From contig NZ_JACXBS010000001.1 in the NCBI RefSeq assembly GCF_014698015.1, forward strand, positions 496,001 to 560,000: DNA of 64,000 bases, read 5' to 3'. The DNA is from Kocuria sp. cx-455. Lineage in GTDB: Bacteria > Actinomycetota > Actinomycetes > Actinomycetales > Micrococcaceae. The position numbers and the translations under genes are program-made. The notes beneath the pieces are model-generated. The model did no database searches. It saw only the letters and a program-made list of their open reading frames with translations, and had not been told where the DNA came from. Positions within the stretch are counted from its first letter, which is position 1. Every line of letters begins with the position of its first letter. Positions 51,433 to 60,109 of the stretch are shown one piece after another.

Positions 51433-52019
51433 CTGTCAATCTGATATTGCTGCTGGTCATGGGCGTGCTTTATGCCGTGGGCGTGTACCTGCTCCTGGAA
51501 CGTTCCCTGACCCGCGTGCTGCTGGGCATCATGCTCCTGACCAACGGGACCAACCTGTTGATCCTGCACGCGGGCGGGGTGCCGGGATTCGCGCCGCTCT
51601 ACAATTCCGAGCTTGACGGTTCCGAGTACTCCGACCCCCTACCGCAAGCCTTGATTCTCACGGCGATCGTGATTTCGCTGGCCACCACGGCGTTCATCCT
51701 GAGCATGATCTACCGCTCCTGGACCCTGGCGCGTCGCGACGAGATTCAGGACGACCTGGAAGACCGCTTCGTGGCTCAGCAGCCCGCCTACGACGCCGAG
51801 GACGACGACGCCCTGCCCCAGGACCCCTCCGAATTCACCGATCCGGATGATCAAAGGGAGCCCGCTCGCCACAACGAAGAAGAAGCCACTGAGTCCCCAG
51901 GACACCGCCGAGCACACCACCTGGCCGCGCCGTCATCCCCGGATTACGTGGAGCACGCCGAGGGGCATCGCCTTGAGGGACACGGGCCCGAGGACACCGG
52001 AAGGGAGGAACGGTCATGA
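51429..52019 (+). CDS. mrpC: Na+/H+ antiporter subunit C
   Basis: A 196-residue NuoK-like subunit with three helices (LILLLVMGVLYAVGVYLLLE, LLGIMLLTNGTNLLILH, ALILTAIVISLATTAFILSM). The family is usually about 115 residues; here a long acidic tail (residues 105-196, DDLEDRF ... GHGPEDTGREERS) is added. It overlaps mrpA and mrpD by 4 bp each. Confidence 0.92.
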   Translation: MTVNLILLLVMGVLYAVGVYLLLERSLTRVLLGIMLLTNGTNLLILHAGGVPGFAPLYNSELDGSEYSDPLPQALILTAIVISLATTAFILSMIYRSWTLARRDEIQDDLEDRFVAQQPAYDAEDDDALPQDPSEFTDPDDQREPARHNEEEATESPGHRRAHHLAAPSSPDYVEHAEGHRLEGHGPEDTGREERS

Positions 52020-53653
52020 GTTATGACTTCGCACAGCTGGCTCCGCTGGCCGTGGTGATTCCGTTCCTGGGTGCCGCGATGAACCTGCTGATCGTGCACC
52101 GGAACCGGTTGCAACGTTTCGTGACCATTGGTGCCATGAGCCTGACCTTGGCCCTGAACGTGCTGATCATGATCACCGTGTGGAACCAGGGGCCGCAGGC
52201 CGTACATCTGGGCGAGTGGGCGGCACCCTTCGGCATTGTGATGGTTGTCGACCAGCTGTCCGCGCTGATGCTCGTGGTCTCGGTGGTCGTGTCCCTTGCG
52301 GTGCTGATCTACGCCGCGGGCGAGGGTGTGGCCGACGGCGACGCCGAAGGCCCCATTTCGATTTTCTACCCCACCTTCTTGATCCTGGTGGCCGGTGTCT
52401 CCAACGCATTCCTGGCCGGGGACCTGTTCAACCTGTACGTGGGTTTTGAGATCCTGCTGACCGCCTCCTACGTTTTGCTGACCATGGGCGGAACGGTGCA
52501 GCGCATCCGCGCCGGTGTCACGTACGTGGTGGTCTCGGTGATCTCCTCCGTGTTGTTCCTGATTTCGATCAGCATGATTTACGGCGCCACCGGCACCGTG
52601 AACATGGCCGACCTCTCCGTGAAACTGGCGGACCTGCCGCAGGGCACCCAAATGCAGCTGCACCTGATGCTGCTCATTGCGTTCGGCGTGAAAGCCGCGA
52701 TCTTCCCGTTGTCGTTCTGGTTGCCCGACTCCTACCCGACCGCCTCCGCGCCGGTGACCGCCGTGTTCGCCGGTCTGTTGACCAAGGTGGGCGTCTACTC
52801 GATCATCCGCGTCGAGACACTTCTGTTCCCCGGAACGCAGATCAACGAGCTCCTGATGTGGGTTTCCCTGCTCACCCTGCTGGTGGGCATTCTGGGTGCA
52901 CTGGCGCAGATCGACATCAAACGTATGCTCTCGTTCACGCTGATCAGTCACATCGGGTACATGATCTTTGGCATCGCGGTGGGCACCGAGGAAGCACTGG
53001 CGGCGGTGGTGTACTACATCGCCCACCACATCGTGATCCAGACCAGCCTGTTCCTGGTCGCGGGTCTGATCGAGCGGCGCGGTGGCTCCACCAATGTGGA
53101 TCGACTCGCGGGCATGCTCAAGATCTCGCCGTTGCTGGGCATCCTGTACATGATCCCGGCTCTGAACCTGGGCGGCATTCCCCCGTTCTCCGGGTTCCTG
53201 GGCAAGGTGGGGCTCCTCGAAGCGGGCGTGAGCCGCGGCACCGGCTTGGATTACCTATTGGTCGGTGTCAGCGTGTTCGTGTCGCTGCTGACCCTGCTGG
53301 CCCTGATCCGCGTGTGGATTCGCGTGTTCCTGCGCAGCGTGGACGATGCCGAGTACCCGGACCCCGTGCTGCGCTCGACCACGGTGGACGGCAAGCAACC
53401 CCGGACATCCGGCCCCGCGTCGCGTGATGAGTCCAGTACGTTCGCCGGCCGCAACGCCGTGTTGCTCATGCCGAGCTTCATGGTGGGCGCAACCACCGCT
53501 CTGGTGGCCGTTGGTGTGGCCCTCACCGTCTTCGCAGGCCCCCTGTTCGACCTGGCCGACAACGCCTCACAGAACCTGATACACCCGGATCGCTACATCG
53601 ATGCCGTCTTCGCCCCGGTGGGCCAGGGTGGCGTGAGTGAGGAGGCGCAGTGA
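52016..53653 (+). CDS. mrpD: Na+/H+ antiporter subunit D
   Basis: A 545-residue proton-channel subunit of the NuoM/NuoN type. The conserved FNLYVGFEILLTASYVLLT, KAAIFPLSFWLPDSYPTASAPVTAVFAGLLTKVGVYSI (quoted as residues 228-265) and IDIKRMLSFTLISHIGYMIFG are present. The start overlaps mrpC and the stop overlaps mrpE by 4 bp. Confidence 0.93.
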   Translation: MSYDFAQLAPLAVVIPFLGAAMNLLIVHRNRLQRFVTIGAMSLTLALNVLIMITVWNQGPQAVHLGEWAAPFGIVMVVDQLSALMLVVSVVVSLAVLIYAAGEGVADGDAEGPISIFYPTFLILVAGVSNAFLAGDLFNLYVGFEILLTASYVLLTMGGTVQRIRAGVTYVVVSVISSVLFLISISMIYGATGTVNMADLSVKLADLPQGTQMQLHLMLLIAFGVKAAIFPLSFWLPDSYPTASAPVTAVFAGLLTKVGVYSIIRVETLLFPGTQINELLMWVSLLTLLVGILGALAQIDIKRMLSFTLISHIGYMIFGIAVGTEEALAAVVYYIAHHIVIQTSLFLVAGLIERRGGSTNVDRLAGMLKISPLLGILYMIPALNLGGIPPFSGFLGKVGLLEAGVSRGTGLDYLLVGVSVFVSLLTLLALIRVWIRVFLRSVDDAEYPDPVLRSTTVDGKQPRTSGPASRDESSTFAGRNAVLLMPSFMVGATTALVAVGVALTVFAGPLFDLADNASQNLIHPDRYIDAVFAPVGQGGVSEEAQ

Positions 53654-54297
53654 GTACTTCCCCCACCCAGAAGCGTTTTCAAAGTACGTTCCGCGCGGAC
53701 ATCCCGCTGTTGCTGTGGCTGGTTGTGGTGTGGGGCGCCCTCTGGGGGGACTGGCGCCTGGGAAACTTGGTCTTCGGTCTGATCCTGGCCTTCATCGTGA
53801 CCCGCGCGCTCAGCTTGCCGCCCATTGAACTGTCCGGGCGATTCAACGCGATTCACTTTGCGGTGTTCGTGGTGTCCTTCATCTGGCAGGTGGCCACGGC
53901 AAGTTTCCACGTGTTCAGGGTGGCCCTGGTCCAGGGACCCGATGTGCAGAACGCCGTGGTGGGCGTGAAATTGCGGCAGAACAATGACTTGTTGATGACG
54001 GCAGTGGGGCACACCATGGCCTTGATCCCCGGTTCGCTGGTGATCGAGGTCGATCGCGGTTCGGGCATTCTGTACTTTCACGTCCTAGACGTCGCCAACA
54101 AGAAACAGGCCGAGATCTTCCGCCACTCGGCCCTACGGGTCGAGGCCGCGTGGATCCGCATCATGGGCAGCAAGGAAACCCTGCGCGCCCTCAAACAGGA
54201 AACCCAGGGCAACGAGACGACCACGACCGGAATGATCCATTCACCGTCCACCCAGATGCATCGCGCCGGTGGCGAATCCGAGCGGGGAGAGGAGTAA
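53650..54297 (+). CDS. mrpE: Na+/H+ antiporter subunit E
   Basis: A 215-residue membrane subunit with helices around LWLVVVWGALWGDWRLGNLVFGLILAFIV and FAVFVVSFIWQVATASFHVFRVAL, then VGVKLRQNNDLLMTAVGHTMALIPGSLVIEVD, quoted as residues 100-130. The last 50 residues form a polar extension. GTG start overlaps mrpD; the stop is 3 bp before mrpF. Confidence 0.92.
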   Translation: MSTSPTQKRFQSTFRADIPLLLWLVVVWGALWGDWRLGNLVFGLILAFIVTRALSLPPIELSGRFNAIHFAVFVVSFIWQVATASFHVFRVALVQGPDVQNAVVGVKLRQNNDLLMTAVGHTMALIPGSLVIEVDRGSGILYFHVLDVANKKQAEIFRHSALRVEAAWIRIMGSKETLRALKQETQGNETTTTGMIHSPSTQMHRAGGESERGEE

Positions 54298-54300
54298 ACC

Positions 54301-54564
54301 ATGTTCGAGATAGCCGTGTGGATCTGCGGGGTCTTCCTGGCGCTGGCCGCGGCCGGGACCATTTATCGCCTCGCCAAGGGGCCCTCCCTCCTGGATCGAG
54401 TAATTGCCAGTGACGTGCTGCTGGCCATTGTCGGCGCGTCCCTGGCCATCGAGATGGTCTACAACCATCACATGAACAACATTTTCCTGTTGCTCATCGT
54501 CTCGCTGGTCGGCTTCTTGGGCTCGGTGACCGTGGCGCGCAACGCGGGAACGGGGAAGTCATGA
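54301..54564 (+). CDS. mrpF: Na+/H+ antiporter subunit F
   Basis: An 87-residue, three-helix subunit: VWICGVFLALAAAGTIYRLAKGPSLLDRVIASDVLL, then IVGASLAIEM and IFLLLIVSLVGFLGSVTVAR. The motif GPSLLDRVIA is typical. It overlaps mrpG by 4 bp. Confidence 0.93.
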   Translation: MFEIAVWICGVFLALAAAGTIYRLAKGPSLLDRVIASDVLLAIVGASLAIEMVYNHHMNNIFLLLIVSLVGFLGSVTVARNAGTGKS

Positions 54565-54926
54565 CGTGGGAGCTGATTCTGGACATCATCGCCGTCGTGT
54601 GCATGGTGGTGGGTTGCCTAATGTCGCTGGCCGCAGCCGTGGGCCTGGTGCGTTTCCCGGACCTGCTCTCACGCATGCACGCCGGGACCAAGCCCCAGGT
54701 CTTCGGTCTGTTGTTGCTGCTGACCGCGGTGGCCATCGAGGGACGCGACCCCGCGATGATTCCGTTGTTGATCCTGGCATGGTTGTTCATGCTGTTGACG
54801 GTCCCCGTCTCCGCCCACATGGTGGGTCGGTCGGCCTACCGGTCCAAGCACCTGCACGAGGAGAACCTCACCCAGGACGATCTCAAGAACGTGATCGAGT
54901 ACGCCAGTACCAAGCGTGACGACTAA
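54561..54926 (+). CDS. mrpG: Na+/H+ antiporter subunit G
   Basis: A 121-residue subunit with LAAAVGLVRFPDLLSRMHAGTKPQVFGLLLLLTAVAIE, the MrpG signature, and a final helix LLILAWLFMLLTVPVSAHMVGRSAY. It ends the six-gene mrp operon; the complete set (with B fused into A) should make a working antiporter for sodium and pH homeostasis. Confidence 0.93.
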   Translation: MTWELILDIIAVVCMVVGCLMSLAAAVGLVRFPDLLSRMHAGTKPQVFGLLLLLTAVAIEGRDPAMIPLLILAWLFMLLTVPVSAHMVGRSAYRSKHLHEENLTQDDLKNVIEYASTKRDD

Positions 54927-55020
54927 AAATCTCGACCCGCGGCGGGCCGAATTGGTCGAGGAACCAGCAACTGCTTCGTATGCTTAGTGAAGCAGCGAGA
55001 ACCGTGAAGAGGAGCTTCCC

Positions 55021-55284
55021 ATGAGCAAAATGTACGATTTGGCCGGAACCGCAGCATCGCTCGGTGGCGTGGCACTGTCCAACAAGGTGCTGACCGCGGG
55101 CTGGAAAAAGGTCACGGGTAATGAGCCCCCCGCCAAGAACCCTGACCCGGACGAGGCCTGGCGCGACATCATTGTGTGGGCCCTTCTGACCGGTCTTGTG
55201 GGCACGATCATCAAGGTGGGGGTCCAGCGCGCCATCGCCAAGATGGACACGGACCAGGACAACACGTCACAGAGCGAGATCTAG
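55021..55284 (+). CDS. DUF4235 small membrane protein
   Basis: An 87-residue protein with one hydrophobic stretch (IIVWALLTGLVGTIIKVGVQRAI) preceded by KVLTAGWKKVTGNEPPAKNPDPDEAWRDI, quoted as the region at residues 23-53. This matches the actinobacterial DUF4235 pattern. Function unknown. ATG at 55021 follows AGAGGAG. It follows the mrp operon after 94 bp. Confidence 0.78.
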   Translation: MSKMYDLAGTAASLGGVALSNKVLTAGWKKVTGNEPPAKNPDPDEAWRDIIVWALLTGLVGTIIKVGVQRAIAKMDTDQDNTSQSEI

Positions 55285-55300
55285 GTTTTCCGACTGCCGG

Positions 55301-55345
55301 AAGCGGCGGGGTGGCGTCCAACGGACGCGACCCCGCCGCTTCTTG
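55301..55345 (+). terminator. Terminator after the DUF4235 gene
   Basis: A 12-bp stem (AAGCGGCGGGGT / ACCCCGCCGCTT) with an inner GCGTCC/GGACGC pair and a TCTTGT tail, 16 bp after the stop. Confidence 0.82.
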
Positions 55346-55366
55346 TGGTCTAGAATGAAGGACTAA

Positions 55367-55454
55367 CGACAGGGGAGCGCCCGAGCGGCGCTGAGAGTGC
55401 GCACCAGCGCAGACCCTCGAACCTGATCCGGTTCATACCGGCGCTAGGGAGTCG
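55367..55454 (+). promoter_or_regulatory. TPP (thiamine pyrophosphate) riboswitch
   Basis: The THI-box core is clear: AGGGGAGC, then GCTGAGAGTGCGC (the CUGAGA loop), GACCCTCGAACCTGATCCGG (the ACCUGAU loop) and the closing CTAGGGAGTCG. CGAC at 55367 pairs with GTCG at 55451 to close P1. A hairpin (55470-55490) followed by TTCTTT acts as the probable intrinsic terminator, and TCCTG (55501-55505) can pair with CAGGA of the ykoE ribosome site. Transcription is therefore expected to stop when thiamine pyrophosphate is plentiful. Confidence 0.93.
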
Positions 55455-55469
55455 AGCATCTCAAAGGAC

Positions 55470-55496
55470 CCGTGCACGGCTCGTGCGCGGTTCTTT
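55470..55496 (+). terminator. Riboswitch expression-platform terminator
   Basis: An 8-bp stem (CCGTGCAC / GTGCGCGG, one G-T pair) with a 5-base loop and the tract TTCTTT follow the TPP aptamer by 15 bases, before ykoE. Confidence 0.65.
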
Positions 55497-55528
55497 CCCC
55501 TCCTGTACATCTCAGGAGGATGAACATC

Positions 55529-56146
55529 ATGACTCGGATTGAATCCAGCACTGCCCCCGCACAGCGGCACTCACCCAAGAAGCCGTGGCGCGTGGTGGAC
55601 ATCGTGGTTGCTGCGGTGCTGGCCGCACTGTGCGCCGTCGTCTTCTGGGCGTGGGCCAACCTGTTGTACCCGGTGGTGACCACCGCGGCGGTTGCTTACC
55701 CGCCGGCCACCGGCGTGATCGGCGGCGGGTGGCTGATCGCCGGCACCCTGGGTGCATTGATCATCCGCAAGCCCGGGGCCGCGATTTTCTGCGAACTCCT
55801 CGCCGCCGTCCTGGAAGGCTTCCTGGGCACACACTTCGGCTGGCCGGTGGTGTTCTCGGGCCTGATCCAGGGCGCCGCCGTAGAGATCGTCTTCCTGCTG
55901 ACCCGGTATCGCCGCTTCGGCCCGACCGTTGCGGCGGCCGGTGGTGCGCTCGCGGGGCTGGCCATGGGGATCACCGAAAGCATCATCTACAACTACGAAT
56001 GGGCCTTTGATCAGCGGGTGGTTTACACCGCTCTCACCACACTTTCCGGCGCGGTCATCGCCGGAATCCTGATGTGGCTGGTCACCCGGGCGCTGCAGAG
56101 AACGGGCGTGCTCAACGGGTTGGCCTCCGGCGCCGCACGACGATGA
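55529..56146 (+). CDS. ykoE: Thiamine/HMP ECF transporter substrate-binding membrane component
   Basis: A 205-residue integral membrane S-component of the YkoE type, with about six helices (VVDIVVAAVLAALCAVVFWAW, GGGWLIAGTLGALIIRKPGAAIFCELLAAVLEGFLG and others). It binds thiamine or its hydroxymethylpyrimidine precursor for an energy-coupling-factor importer. The ATG at 55529 sits nine bases after AGGAGG; the ATG at 55520 is too close to it. It is preceded by the TPP riboswitch and overlaps ykoD as ATGA. Confidence 0.9.
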   Translation: MTRIESSTAPAQRHSPKKPWRVVDIVVAAVLAALCAVVFWAWANLLYPVVTTAAVAYPPATGVIGGGWLIAGTLGALIIRKPGAAIFCELLAAVLEGFLGTHFGWPVVFSGLIQGAAVEIVFLLTRYRRFGPTVAAAGGALAGLAMGITESIIYNYEWAFDQRVVYTALTTLSGAVIAGILMWLVTRALQRTGVLNGLASGAARR

Positions 56147-57714
56147 GTGCGCACGCGGCCGTGGCGCAGCGCGGTGCGGATGTGGCGCTCACGGACTTCG
56201 GGTGGCACTACCCCGGCCGTGACGAACCGTCCCTGCGTCGCGTGAGCGCTCGGATCCGGCCGGGCGAGCGCGTGCTGCTCCTAGGTCCTTCCGGGGCCGG
56301 CAAGTCCACGCTGCTGCAGGCCTTGGCCGGTGTCGAACAGGACCCTGACGGCGAATCCCGCTCCGGCACGCTCACCGTCAACGGCGTGGATCCGCGCGAC
56401 GCGCGGGGGTTGGTGGGCTTCATGCACCAAGATCCCGAAACGCAGGTGATTATGGGGCGCGTGGGCGACGACGTCGCCTTCGGCCTCGAGAATCTTGCCG
56501 TACCCCGGGACCAGATCTGGCCCCGGGTGGAGGCAGCGCTTGCCGAGGTCGGGCTGGACCTTCCGCTCCAGCACCCCACCACGTCTCTGTCCGGGGGTCA
56601 GAAGCAGCGCCTGGCGTTGGCCGGGACCATGGCGATGCGCCCACAGCTTCTCCTGCTCGACGAACCCACCGCCAGCGTGGACGAACGGGGCGCGGTCGAA
56701 TTGCGGGACGCGGTGGACCGCGCCGTGTCACGGGCGGGCACCACGATGATCGTGGTCGAACACCGGGTGGGCCTCTGGGAGTCCGTGGTGGACCGTGTGA
56801 TGGTGCTCGATGACCACGGGAGCGTGGCGTTCGACGGTCCCACGCGCGAAGTCCTCGGGGACTCACGAGAGCTCTTGCAACGGCAGGGTACGTGGGTTCC
56901 GGGTTGGACACCGCACACCATGCCCGCACCGGCATACAACGGGCGGGCAGCGCCCCTGCTGGAGGCTCGCGAACTGGCCGTGAGCCGAACCCAGCCGAGC
57001 TCGCGAGTGGTGGCGCGGCGGCGTCGTCGGGAGCGCAAGGCCTGGTCTCGCGGAACACCGGGACCGGGTGAGACATGCGCCGCTGGGAATGTCGTACCGG
57101 CCGCCCGCGACATCACCCTCACCGTGCGCGCGGGCCAGGCTCTGGCCATCACGGGCGAGAACGGGGCCGGGAAGTCCACCCTGGCACTGACACTGGCAGG
57201 GTTGTTGTTGCCGGTTGCGGGAATCGTGAAGGCTACGGCGAACCTGGCCGGGAATGCCCCCGCCGACCCCTCGCTCTGGGAGGGAACGGAACTCATCACC
57301 CGCATCGGCAGTGTCTTCCAGCACCCGGAGCATCAGTTCCTCTGCTCGTCCGTGCGAGCGGAACTTGAATACGGGCCGCTGCGAACCGCCAGGCACGGTG
57401 CCGGCCCGGGGGCGGACCAGGCGCGCATTGACACCCTGCTGCGCCGCCTGGGCCTGACGGAGCTCCAGGACGCCAACCCGTTCACGCTGTCCGGCGGGCA
57501 GAAACGGAGGCTCTCGGTGGCGACCGTGCTGGCCTCCGCCCCGGAGGTCCTCATCCTGGACGAGCCCACGTTCGGCCAGGACGCACAGACCTGGCGCGAA
57601 CTGGTCGACATGCTGGTCGAGGAAATGGAACGGGGCACCGCCGTGGTGGCCGTGACCCACGACCGCGAACTCCTCAGGGCCCTCAACGCGGTGGAAGTGA
57701 GGTTGGGAGCATGA
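56143..57714 (+). CDS. ykoD: ECF transporter ATPase with two ABC domains
   Basis: A 523-residue protein with two fused ATPase domains. Domain 1 has GPSGAGKSTLL, LSGGQKQRLA and LLLLDEPTASVD; domain 2 (from about residue 310) has GENGAGKSTLALTL, LSGGQKRRLSVA and LILDEPTFGQD. An Arg-rich linker (VVARRRRRERKAWSRG) joins them. The pair energises the YkoE-C complex. It overlaps ykoE and ykoC by 4 bp each. Confidence 0.92.
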   Translation: MSAHAAVAQRGADVALTDFGWHYPGRDEPSLRRVSARIRPGERVLLLGPSGAGKSTLLQALAGVEQDPDGESRSGTLTVNGVDPRDARGLVGFMHQDPETQVIMGRVGDDVAFGLENLAVPRDQIWPRVEAALAEVGLDLPLQHPTTSLSGGQKQRLALAGTMAMRPQLLLLDEPTASVDERGAVELRDAVDRAVSRAGTTMIVVEHRVGLWESVVDRVMVLDDHGSVAFDGPTREVLGDSRELLQRQGTWVPGWTPHTMPAPAYNGRAAPLLEARELAVSRTQPSSRVVARRRRRERKAWSRGTPGPGETCAAGNVVPAARDITLTVRAGQALAITGENGAGKSTLALTLAGLLLPVAGIVKATANLAGNAPADPSLWEGTELITRIGSVFQHPEHQFLCSSVRAELEYGPLRTARHGAGPGADQARIDTLLRRLGLTELQDANPFTLSGGQKRRLSVATVLASAPEVLILDEPTFGQDAQTWRELVDMLVEEMERGTAVVAVTHDRELLRALNAVEVRLGA

Positions 57715-58508
57715 GCGTGAGTGCCCTCGCCGATTCCGTGAGAGCCAGCCCCGTGGGCCGCTCCAACGCGGTGGTGAAATTACTGGGCGCCTTGCTCATC
57801 ACCGTGGTGCTGGTAGTGAGCGCGGACCCCGTGACCAGCGGTCTTGCGTTGCTGGGCCAACTGGTGCTGCTCGGCGCCGCAGGGCAGAAACCCCTGCGGC
57901 TGTTGACCACATTGTGGCCCATCACCGTGGCGGCCCTGATCAGCGGGTGGGGCACCGCCATGCTTTCCCCGGAGGGCGGAACCGAGCTGGTGCACCTGGG
58001 ATGGGTCACGGTGACCACGGGTTCCCTGGCCGCCGGTGCGGCCATTGCGCTGCGTGGCCTGGCCATTGCGCTGCCGGGCATCACGGTGTTGCTCACCACC
58101 GATCCCACCGACCTGGCCGACGGGTTGGCGCAGACTCTGCGCCTGCCCGAACGATTCGTGCTGGCCTCGCTCGCGGCGATGCGACTGGTCGAGGTCATGG
58201 TCACGGAATGGTCCGTGCTCGCGTCGGCCCGACGCGCACGCGGCGCCGGCAATGATCACGGACCGGTGGGCATCGTCAGGGAATTCGGTGGGCAGGGGTT
58301 CACGCTGCTGGTCCAGTCACTGCGCCGCGCCACACGCCTGGCCATGACCATGGAAGCACGCGGATTCGGAGCCGGAAAGCGCACGTGGGCGCGCGTTCCC
58401 CACTACAGCCGCGTGGATCTCTCCATGGCCGGGGCCGCGATGCTGATCGCCCTCGGGGCCCTGGGAGTGTCACAGTTGCTGGGAACCCACCGGTTCATCT
58501 GGCAGTAG
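57711..58508 (+). CDS. ykoC: ECF transporter transmembrane (T) component
   Basis: A 265-residue T-component with five or so helices and the coupling motif RAARGAGNDHG-like ASARRARGAGN, plus ATRLAMTMEARGFGAGKRTW, the second Ala-Arg-Gly motif that contacts the ATPase. It is the last gene of the riboswitch-controlled ykoEDC operon. Confidence 0.9.
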   Translation: MSVSALADSVRASPVGRSNAVVKLLGALLITVVLVVSADPVTSGLALLGQLVLLGAAGQKPLRLLTTLWPITVAALISGWGTAMLSPEGGTELVHLGWVTVTTGSLAAGAAIALRGLAIALPGITVLLTTDPTDLADGLAQTLRLPERFVLASLAAMRLVEVMVTEWSVLASARRARGAGNDHGPVGIVREFGGQGFTLLVQSLRRATRLAMTMEARGFGAGKRTWARVPHYSRVDLSMAGAAMLIALGALGVSQLLGTHRFIWQ

Positions 58509-58595
58509 CGGACCCGCCGCTCCGCCACTCGGGTACCGCCCACGGTGGGAATCGGCCGGGCGACCGATCCGCCGGGTAGCCGGACACCCCGCGGC

Positions 58596-59489
58596 TCAGT
58601 GACCCACCAGGTACCCGGTCAGCAGCTGCGTGAGGTCGTGGGTGTGCGGCAACGGTTGCTGATCCAGGCGCACCACGGGCACCGCGAGCCGCACGGACGA
58701 GGTGAGCCATACGGCGTCGGCGCGCAACAGGTCCGCCGGATAGAGCGGACCGTAATCGATGCGCCAGCCATCCTTGCGTGCCGCCGCGAAAATCCGCGCC
58801 TGGGACGTGCCCGGCAGGATCCCGTGGGAGGGCTCCGGGGTCACCAGGGTGCGCTCGCCGCGCCCCGTGCGAGCGCAGATCACGGACGACGTCGCGGCCT
58901 CCAGGACGCGGCGATCGGTCGAGGTGGTGAAGATGGCCTCGTCCGCGCCCAGGTCCCGCGCATGACGAAGCGCGGCCATGTTGACAGCGTAGGACAAGGT
59001 TTTGGCTCCGGGCAGCAGCCACGCGCAGCCGGAGTCCTCGGCGGGGTCGTGCCCGCGCGGCAGCAAAACCGCGGCCACACCGTTGCGCCGCACGGCAAAG
59101 GTCTTTTCGCCGACCGGGGTCACCGTGAGCCAGGCCCACGGGGCACCACCGGGAGAGCCGCGGCTGATACAGAGTTTGATCGAGTGCTCCGCGCCCAAGC
59201 CCGCGTTGCCCCCCGGGCCCGCGTTCTCCAGGCCCAGCGCAATGGCGGTGCGGCAGGAATCCTCGGACGGCACCGGGAGCTGGGCCAATCGTGCGGAGGC
59301 GCACAACCGTCGGTAATGCGCGCGGAACTTATAGACCTCGCCATCCAGGGCATGCAGTGTCTCGAACACCCCGTCGCCCCGGGTCAGACCCTCATCATCG
59401 ATCAGCACGAGTGGCTGCGCGGGATCCACCAGGTGGGGCTGTCGATCCACGGGGGCCATCATGACCACCGCGCGTTGGACCTCGCTCAT
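58596..59489 (-). CDS. pabC: Class IV aminotransferase, aminodeoxychorismate lyase-like
   Basis: A 297-residue PLP fold-type IV enzyme. The start shows VLIDDEGLTRGDGVFETLHALDG, with the PLP Lys in GAKTLSYAVNMAALRHA and the conserved LEAATSSVICA. This resembles 4-amino-4-deoxychorismate lyase (folate pathway), although branched-chain aminotransferases share the fold and no pabA/pabB is nearby. The start overlaps the upstream kinase-like gene by 4 bp, so it is the last gene of a three-gene operon. Confidence 0.8.
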   Translation of the reverse strand: MSEVQRAVVMMAPVDRQPHLVDPAQPLVLIDDEGLTRGDGVFETLHALDGEVYKFRAHYRRLCASARLAQLPVPSEDSCRTAIALGLENAGPGGNAGLGAEHSIKLCISRGSPGGAPWAWLTVTPVGEKTFAVRRNGVAAVLLPRGHDPAEDSGCAWLLPGAKTLSYAVNMAALRHARDLGADEAIFTTSTDRRVLEAATSSVICARTGRGERTLVTPEPSHGILPGTSQARIFAAARKDGWRIDYGPLYPADLLRADAVWLTSSVRLAVPVVRLDQQPLPHTHDLTQLLTGYLVGH

Positions 59490-60109
59490 GACCCACCCCG
59501 TTCATCGTTGGGAGCTTCGGGGACCGGGCCGGGGTGCAGCACATCCGCGTTCTCCCACACCGGGTCAGCCGCAAGATAGGACTCCTCCTGTGCCGACCAC
59601 GTGTCCCAGAATTTTTCGTAGGACCTGCCATCGCGTGCCATGGCGCGCAGCTTCCGTGACGCGGCCGGGAGCTCGATCCACACCGATGTGTCCAGCAGCG
59701 GCCGGGCCAGCTCATTGCAAGCGCCCACGCCCTCCACCAGGACGATTTCCGCGGCTCGGGTCAGGCGCGGAGTGCCGGGTTCGTTGGTCAACCAATCCCA
59801 CGCGGTCCAATGGGCATCCTCTCCGCGGCGTAGCGGCTGAAGTACTTCGCGCACAAAGGTGTCCATGCCCTGCGCCAAGCCGTTCCACCCAGGGTAGATG
59901 TCCTCCAAATGAAACACCGTGACGTCGTGCCGACGTTCGAGAACGGCAGCCAGTTGCGCCGTGAGGCTGGTCTTCCCGGCACCGGAACGACCGTCGATGC
60001 CGATGATGAATGGCCGCCGGGTGGGCACGGGAAGCAACCGCGCGAGATTCACGCCGTCGGGGTAGGCCGCGAACAGGGCGTCGTCGAAGTTTTCCTCGGG
60101 ATCGATCAC
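59486..60109 (-). CDS. Uridine kinase-like P-loop protein
   Basis: A 207-residue nucleotide-binding protein with Walker A GIDGRSGAGKTSL, a substrate-site-like FHLEDIYPGWNGL and EIVLVEGVGACN. The pattern fits the uridine kinase/phosphoribulokinase superfamily, in a small actinobacterial branch of unknown substrate. It overlaps the tyrosine phosphatase gene and the aminodeoxychorismate lyase-like gene by 4 bp each. Confidence 0.75.
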   Translation of the reverse strand: MIDPEENFDDALFAAYPDGVNLARLLPVPTRRPFIIGIDGRSGAGKTSLTAQLAAVLERRHDVTVFHLEDIYPGWNGLAQGMDTFVREVLQPLRRGEDAHWTAWDWLTNEPGTPRLTRAAEIVLVEGVGACNELARPLLDTSVWIELPAASRKLRAMARDGRSYEKFWDTWSAQEESYLAADPVWENADVLHPGPVPEAPNDERGGS

